From Mesorhizobium xinjiangense (GTDB taxonomy: Bacteria; Pseudomonadota; Alphaproteobacteria; Rhizobiales; Rhizobiaceae), in assembly GCF_009749525.1 (NCBI RefSeq), contig NZ_WOAC01000035.1:1-45220 (forward strand): a stretch of 45,220 bases of DNA. The letters run 5' to 3'. How positions within the stretch are numbered: the stretch's first letter is position 1; each line of letters opens with the position of its first letter. The position numbers and the translations under genes are program-made. Below, one piece after another: positions 40,679-45,220 of this stretch. The notes under the pieces are model-generated. The model saw nothing but the letters and a program-made list of their open reading frames with translations. It did no database searches and was not told the origin of the DNA.

Positions 40679-41458
40679 TCAGTTCGGCTTCACCGAGGTA
40701 TCGCCCAGCACCACACCCTTGGCGGCCTGTTCGATCACGCCGGCGACAGCCTCTGACTGGGTGAAGAAGATCACGTGACTGCCCTTCACCTCGGTCGTGA
40801 CTGCACCGATGCGATTGGCAGTGCTGCGAAGCAGTTCGGGTGCAATCGCACCGTCCTCAGTCGCCACGACGTACCAGCTTGGCCTGGTCTTCCAAGCCGC
40901 CGTGGTCACCTTGGCTTCAAGCGCTTTCATTGCGATCGGCACCTGGGAGTCGCGCAGAAATGCGGCGTCAGAATTGTCAGTGTCCCCGGCAAAGCCATCT
41001 TTGAACGTCTCAGCGTTCAAAAACGCAAAGCCATCTGGCTGCACATCGGGCTGAAAGTTCGGCGGAGGAGGAACCTCGGCATACTGGTCCAGCGTTGACT
41101 GGCCGACCTCCGGTGCGAATGCGGCCACGTAAACGAGCCCCGCTACATTGGGAGCGTCGCCAGCCTCCGTGATTACGCTACCGCCATAGGAATGACCAAC
41201 GAGGATGGCCGGCCCATTCTGCCGGGCAAGCACGCGGCGGGTTGCAGCTACGTCGTCTTCAAACGACGTGAGCGGGTTCTGGACGATCGATACTTTGTAA
41301 CCACGGCTGGTCAGTCGGTCGTAGACGCCGCGCCATCCGGCTCCGTCGGCGAAGGCGCCATGGACGAGAACAATGTTGTGGACAGGCTCACTCTGTGCCT
41401 GGGCCGCAGTTGCCGAAAGCGTCAGCGCACTGGCGGCGATCGCGAGGGATTTGATCAT
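40679..41458 (-). CDS. Exported alpha/beta hydrolase
   Basis: 259 residues from ATG 41458 with a signal peptide (SLAIAASALTLSATAAQAQ). Alpha/beta-hydrolase fold: oxyanion segment VHNIVLVHGAFADGAGW, nucleophile GHSYGG (Ser90), and a His near SHVIFF in the C-terminal part. Similar proteins are esterases for small aromatic or other esters, and the substrate here is unknown. It is divergent from the LysR gene at 41592, which likely controls it. Confidence 0.85.
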   Translation of the reverse strand: MIKSLAIAASALTLSATAAQAQSEPVHNIVLVHGAFADGAGWRGVYDRLTSRGYKVSIVQNPLTSFEDDVAATRRVLARQNGPAILVGHSYGGSVITEAGDAPNVAGLVYVAAFAPEVGQSTLDQYAEVPPPPNFQPDVQPDGFAFLNAETFKDGFAGDTDNSDAAFLRDSQVPIAMKALEAKVTTAAWKTRPSWYVVATEDGAIAPELLRSTANRIGAVTTEVKGSHVIFFTQSEAVAGVIEQAAKGVVLGDTSVKPN

Positions 41459-41591
41459 GGCAGTCTCCAGTTGGAATTGTTGTTGATAGGACAATGATCA
41501 TTTAATCCCGAGCAGCATTCTTGATTATCGGGCAGAATCGGACATCAATGTCTCGAAATTGGAGACAATTAAAATCTTCTGGAGGACTCCT

Positions 41592-42521
41592 ATGCTGCGC
41601 GACTTCAGCGATACTGCTGCCTTCGTGAAGGTCGTACAGGAGGGAAGCTTCACCGCGGCGGCACGCGTGCTTAAGGTGCCCAAGACGCGGATCAGTCGAA
41701 AGGTGCAGGAGCTTGAATCGCGGCTCCAGATACAGCTCCTCAATCGCACGACGCGCAGCCTGAAGCTCACCGAAGCGGGAGCGGTCTATTTCCAGCACTG
41801 CGAGCGACTGGTTAAGGATCTCGAGGATGCCGAAAACGCAGTGGCAGAGTTGCAGCAACATCCGCGCGGCTGGCTCCGAATCACGGCACCATACTGGTTG
41901 GCAACGCGTGTCCTCACGCCGCTGCTGACCGAGTTTCGCCGATTCTATCCGGAGGTTTCGCCCCAATTGCTTCTCGGGCACGAGGTCGTCGACCTGGTCA
42001 ACAAGGACATCGACGTCGCCTTGCGGCTCCAGGAAGGCAGCCTACCCGATTCGACGCTGACGGCGCGGCGCCTCGGCGTGCTACCGATGAGTATCTACGC
42101 CGCGCCCTCGTATCTGGAACGTGCAGGAACGCCACAGCATCCGGCGGAGCTGGCGGACCATTCCTGCCTGTTGACCGAGTTCTATTTCAACCGGCCAGTG
42201 GTGGCATGGCCGTTGTCGAACGGAGCCGAGCGATCACTATTCGGAGTGCGGCCAGTGGCCGTGGCCAGCGATCCAGAGGCACTTCACGCGTTTCTTCTAG
42301 CCGGAGTCGGCTTGTTGATGACGAACGACGTGCGCGTCAAATCGGACGTTGCCGCAGGCAATCTGGTTCGTGTCCTGCCCGAATGGGCGGGGCCGAAGCC
42401 AACCCTATATGCCATTCGGCCAGGAGGCCGGGTTCAGCCCCCTAAGGTCAAGGCATTCCTGGACTTTCTCATACCGCGTCTAGATCTGAAGAGGATTGAT
42501 GGCCAAGGGAGCCAGCCCTGA
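41592..42521 (+). CDS. LysR-family regulator
   Basis: 309 residues from ATG 41592 (GGAGGA upstream). The N-terminal HTH reads FVKVVQEGSFTAAARVLKVP then KTRISRKVQELESRLQIQLL and NRTTRSLKLTEAG, typical of LysR. The C-terminal effector domain starts GWLRITAPYWLATRVLTPLL. It is divergent from the exported hydrolase gene and followed in the same direction by the MBL-fold gene. An ATAGGACAAT element is shared by both promoters. Effector unknown. Confidence 0.9.
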   Translation: MLRDFSDTAAFVKVVQEGSFTAAARVLKVPKTRISRKVQELESRLQIQLLNRTTRSLKLTEAGAVYFQHCERLVKDLEDAENAVAELQQHPRGWLRITAPYWLATRVLTPLLTEFRRFYPEVSPQLLLGHEVVDLVNKDIDVALRLQEGSLPDSTLTARRLGVLPMSIYAAPSYLERAGTPQHPAELADHSCLLTEFYFNRPVVAWPLSNGAERSLFGVRPVAVASDPEALHAFLLAGVGLLMTNDVRVKSDVAAGNLVRVLPEWAGPKPTLYAIRPGGRVQPPKVKAFLDFLIPRLDLKRIDGQGSQP

Positions 42522-42565
42522 GGCGGCACCAGCCGCATTCTCTATCACATCGATTGTTTTCAATT

Positions 42566-42588
42566 ATAGGACAATCATTCCCGATCAG
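42566..42588 (+). promoter_or_regulatory. ATAGGACAAT element before the MBL-fold gene
   Basis: ATAGGACAATCATTCCCGAT at 42566 resembles ATAGGACAATGATCATTTAA followed by TCCCGAGCAG at 41486-41515, the region between the LysR gene and the exported hydrolase gene. The shared ATAGGACAATNAT core and following CCCGANCAG suggest a common regulator site. Confidence 0.4.
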
Positions 42589-42683
42589 GCGCGCTAATCA
42601 AGCTTCCTCAAAGGAAGTACACCTCCATTGTCACAGAAATCGCCACTTGCCGCTCGCCGAGTGGACAACCTTTGGAGGAAGCA

Positions 42684-43658
42684 ATGACGACGCGCAGGTC
42701 TTTCTTGCAAGCCGGTCTTGGATTTTTCACGATCTCTGCCGCAGGTGCTTTGACTACCCGAAACAGCCGCGCGGCTGCGCCCTTCGCCAGGACGCAAGCG
42801 CCGGCTTTCTATCGCATGATGGTCGGGGATTTCGAGGTTACCGCTCTCTCCGACGGCACGTTGCCCGTGCCGTTGGAGAACCACTTCAACAACACCACTC
42901 CCGATCATATCGACGCCATCTTTAGATCGGTTTTCCTTCGATCGCCGGTCGATCTTTCGGTGAACGCCTATCTGTTCAATACGGGCTCGAAACTGGTTCT
43001 GGTCGACGCTGGCACTGGCGAATTGCTGGGGTCAAGATTGGGGCATCTGGTTACCAATCTCCGCGCCGCCGGCTACAAGCCTGAACAGATCGACGACGTC
43101 ATTCTCACTCATATACACGCCGATCACTCCGGAGGCCTGACCATTGGCGGCAAACCGGTATTCGCCAATGCTTCACTGCACGTGAACAGGCGGGACGCGG
43201 AATACTGGCTCGACCCCGCAAATCTCGAGAGCGCGCCTGAGGCGGCCAAGAGTTCGTTTCGCGAGGCGACCACATCGCTGAAACCCTACATCGAAGCCGG
43301 CCGCCTGCACGCCTTTGCTGACAATGCCAGCCCGGTACCTGGCTTCGGATCCATCCTTCGCCCCGGCCATACGCCCGGCCACAGCTCCATCGTCGTCGAG
43401 AACACGGGCGAAACCTTCGTCGTTTGGGGTGACATCGTCCATGGCGATGCCGTCCAGTTCGATGAGCCGAACATCGCCATTGATTTCGATGTCGACTCAG
43501 AAGCCGCGGCCACCACACGCCGCCGGGCCCTCATCCATGCCGCCGAGCAAGGCTACCTTGTGGCAGGGGCCCATCTTCCCTTTCCCGGCATCGGCCATGT
43601 TCGCACCGACAGCGACGAGTTCGACTGGGTGCCGGTGAACTACAGCGCCGGCGGGTAA
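42684..43658 (+). CDS. Exported MBL-fold metallo-hydrolase
   Basis: 324 residues from ATG 42684 (GGAGGAAG upstream), with a Tat signal (TTRRSFLQAGLGFFTISAAG). The dinuclear zinc motif LTHIHADHSGG (HIHADH at 143-148) is followed by RPGHTPGHSS, a metal Asp in VVWGDIVHGD and a last His in GAHLPFPGIGH. The layout matches lactonase-like and other broad MBL hydrolases. Substrates such as lactones are possible but cannot be assigned. It lies downstream of the LysR gene in the same direction. Confidence 0.88.
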   Translation: MTTRRSFLQAGLGFFTISAAGALTTRNSRAAAPFARTQAPAFYRMMVGDFEVTALSDGTLPVPLENHFNNTTPDHIDAIFRSVFLRSPVDLSVNAYLFNTGSKLVLVDAGTGELLGSRLGHLVTNLRAAGYKPEQIDDVILTHIHADHSGGLTIGGKPVFANASLHVNRRDAEYWLDPANLESAPEAAKSSFREATTSLKPYIEAGRLHAFADNASPVPGFGSILRPGHTPGHSSIVVENTGETFVVWGDIVHGDAVQFDEPNIAIDFDVDSEAAATTRRRALIHAAEQGYLVAGAHLPFPGIGHVRTDSDEFDWVPVNYSAGG

Positions 43659-43822
43659 TCGATCACCCGTTCCCCCGGAAACGAATCTGGCTTCGGACCC
43701 ATGGCGGCGCCATCGACCGGTTGCGGCAATGAAGGCCTTTATCGCCTGCGCCATTCAGAGTCCGGCGGCCGAGGAACCACCGCGGACATGAAATCCGATC
43801 GTATCCAACAAAGGAGCAAGCC

Positions 43823-44815
43823 ATGACTACTGAATCGAAGCAAGAGCACGAGAACGCACATTCCGTGTCTCGGCGGCGCGTTCTCGTCGCCGGCGTAGGA
43901 GCAGCCGCATTACCATTTCTTGCGTCTACCGCCGGCGGAGCCACCGGATCCACCTCGCCTCTCACACCCCCTGCACAAGGAGCAACAACCATGACTACCA
44001 TCACCACCTCCGACGGCGTCGACATCTACTACAAGGACTGGGGCAAGGGTGCCCCCGTCATCCTCAGCCACGGCTGGCCGCTTAACGCTGATAGCTGGGA
44101 ATCCCAAGCCTTCCACCTCGCCTCCAATGGGTTCCGCGTCATCACGCATGACCGTCGCGGCCATGGTCGCTCCAGCCAGCCTTGGGACGGCAATGATATG
44201 GACCACTACGCCGACGACTTGGCGGAACTGATCGAGAAACTCGATCTTGCGGACGTTTCGCTATTCGGTTTTTCCACCGGCGGTGGGGAGATCGCGCGTT
44301 ATGTCGGTCGTCACGGCACCGCACGGGTCGCCAAACTCGGGTTGATCGCGGCGGTGCCACCGCTCATGGTCAAGACCGAAGCCAACCCCGGCGGCCTGCC
44401 GATCGAAGTGTTCGACGGGCTCCGTGCGGGAAGCTTGGCCGACCGCTCGGCTCTTTACCGAGACCTCGCCAGCGGCCCGTTCTTTGGCTTCAACAGGGCC
44501 GGCGCCCAGGCCTCTCAGGGCATGATCGACTCATTCTGGCGGCAGGGCATGCAGGCCGGCCACAAGAACGCTTATGAGTCGATCAAGGCGTTCTCGGAGA
44601 CCGACTTCACCGAAGATCTTAAGAAATTCGACCGGCCAACCCTGATCGTCCATGGCGACGACGACCAGATCGTTCCGATCGATGCCGCTGGGCGCGCCTC
44701 GGCGAAGTTGGTGCCCCACGCGGCGCTGAAGGTCTATTCAGGTGCACCGCACGGCCTGGCCGATACGCACAAGGACCAGCTCAATGCAGATATGCTCACG
44801 TTCCTGAAGTCGTAG
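43823..44815 (+). CDS. Alpha/beta hydrolase, non-heme chloroperoxidase-like, with Tat leader
   Basis: 330 residues. The first 56 contain a twin-arginine signal ([20 protein letters not shown]). From [20 protein letters not shown] (codon 57, ATG 43991) the protein matches cofactor-free chloroperoxidases/esterases. The nucleophile is in FGFSTGGGE (Ser151), the acid in [12 protein letters not shown] and the catalytic His in APHGLADTH. Both ATG 43823 and the internal ATG 43991 have an AAGGAG ribosome site at good spacing. It may thus be made as an exported and a cytoplasmic form, or the leader was added by fusion. Confidence 0.88.
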   Translation: MTTESKQEHENAHSVSRRRVLVAGVGAAALPFLASTAGGATGSTSPLTPPAQGATTMTTITTSDGVDIYYKDWGKGAPVILSHGWPLNADSWESQAFHLASNGFRVITHDRRGHGRSSQPWDGNDMDHYADDLAELIEKLDLADVSLFGFSTGGGEIARYVGRHGTARVAKLGLIAAVPPLMVKTEANPGGLPIEVFDGLRAGSLADRSALYRDLASGPFFGFNRAGAQASQGMIDSFWRQGMQAGHKNAYESIKAFSETDFTEDLKKFDRPTLIVHGDDDQIVPIDAAGRASAKLVPHAALKVYSGAPHGLADTHKDQLNADMLTFLKS

Positions 44816-45012
44816 TACTAATGGCCGGACCGGCATCCATCGGTCTGCCTTTCGACAACGGCCAGGTCCACAGGCGGAGAAGGGGCCGGAGAGATCGTGC
44901 GCACCCTGACCACACCAGGCTGAAGGTGCGCAACTTAGTCGTCCCTTTGAATCGAGCGTGCAGGATCGGAACTGTGGTGGTCCCAACCATGCCGGATGTA
45001 CCGAGGGTCTAA

Positions 45013-45220
45013 GAGTCGGTTTCGAAACTCATGATGATCGAGCCAATCGGCGAATGATCAGCATGGCAGATGCGGCGTAGAGGAAGGCTGCGGCGGAATT
45101 GACGGTGGCCTCGAAGTCCTTTGCCAGCCGTCTGTTACGATTGATCCAGGCGAAGAACCGCTCCACCACCCACCGCCTTGGCAGAACGACGAAGCCGACC
45201 TGATCCGGCTTTTTCCTGAC
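45013..45220 (-). mobile_element. IS5-type element at the right edge (incomplete)
   Basis: A minus-strand frame that continues beyond the window reads [20 protein letters not shown] then [19 protein letters not shown] and ends at a stop (45029-45031). This is the C-terminus of IS427-type IS5 transposases, including the catalytic Glu region VVERF. The element probably begins at GAGTCGGTTTCGAAACTC (45013-45030), its terminal inverted repeat. The N-terminal half lies outside. Confidence 0.8.

Noticed and set aside
1-45220. CRISPR array
   Set aside because: No regularly spaced identical repeats of 25-40 bases with unique spacers were seen. The repeat array at 25377-25635 has short degenerate units with irregular spacing and fits a transposon end instead.
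1-45220. tRNA or rRNA genes
   Set aside because: No tRNA T-loop pattern with a matching acceptor stem and no rRNA stretches were recognised while reading both strands; a dedicated search was not possible.

Overview
The window looks like an accessory replicon (plasmid or chromid) of a Hyphomicrobiales (Rhizobiales) alphaproteobacterium. The evidence is a complete repABC replication and partition cassette with an antisense RNA between repB and repC, a DUF1612-type gene typical of rhizobial plasmids, a bioR-bioYB locus with BioR boxes, DUF736 debris, many IS remnants and high GC content. The exact genus cannot be read from the sequence.

Layout. 1-2.9 kb: end of an IS5-type transposase, a class A beta-lactamase gene, and a damaged Xre/RES toxin-antitoxin copy on the minus strand followed by an IS5 scrap. 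2.9-5.1 kb: a LysR regulator divergent from a DUF4242 gene, with their shared 5' region tandemly duplicated, then broken VOC and IS3 genes. 5.3-9.3 kb: repA-repB-ctRNA-repC with two parS-like sites. 9.3-12.6 kb: a serine recombinase, the DUF1612 gene and a second, inverted Xre/RES copy. 12.6-13.6 kb: a decayed coiled-coil gene. 13.6-19.8 kb: a periplasmic copper-resistance cluster (His/Cys-rich protein, lipoprotein, TolC-like protein, multicopper oxidase, cupredoxin, CusF), a membrane adenylate/guanylate cyclase and a frameshifted cytochrome c. 20.3-24.6 kb: hipBA with a translationally coupled but nonsense-interrupted zinc-ribbon gene, a P-loop NTPase scrap, and an AbiE-type toxin-antitoxin pair with a perfect operator palindrome. 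24.9-25.6 kb: an IS5 remnant and one end of a transposon carrying an array of short repeats. 25.6-32.7 kb: a TetR regulator divergent from a peptide-type ABC importer operon that includes a metallophosphodiesterase. 32.7-35.1 kb: an IS3-type element, a broken gene pair and a second copy of the same transposon tip. 35.1-38.0 kb: DUF2855 and TetR genes, then a DUF736 gene interrupted by a truncated TOTE-type primase gene. 38.1-40.4 kb: bioR and bioYB (biotin uptake and the last biosynthetic step). 40.7-44.8 kb: three exported hydrolases and a LysR regulator. The right edge is another IS5-type transposase.

The region is a mosaic built by repeated insertion and deletion. Maintenance functions (repABC, recombinase, four toxin-antitoxin loci of which two have broken toxins) are interleaved with niche traits: beta-lactam and copper resistance, import of a possible phosphodiester solute, biotin acquisition and exported hydrolases. 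Four observations stand out: the pair of inverted, independently damaged toxin modules flanking the replicon; the repeat-array transposon end whose tip recurs 9.4 kb away; the primase gene lodged inside DUF736; and the ABC importer operon with a built-in phosphodiesterase.
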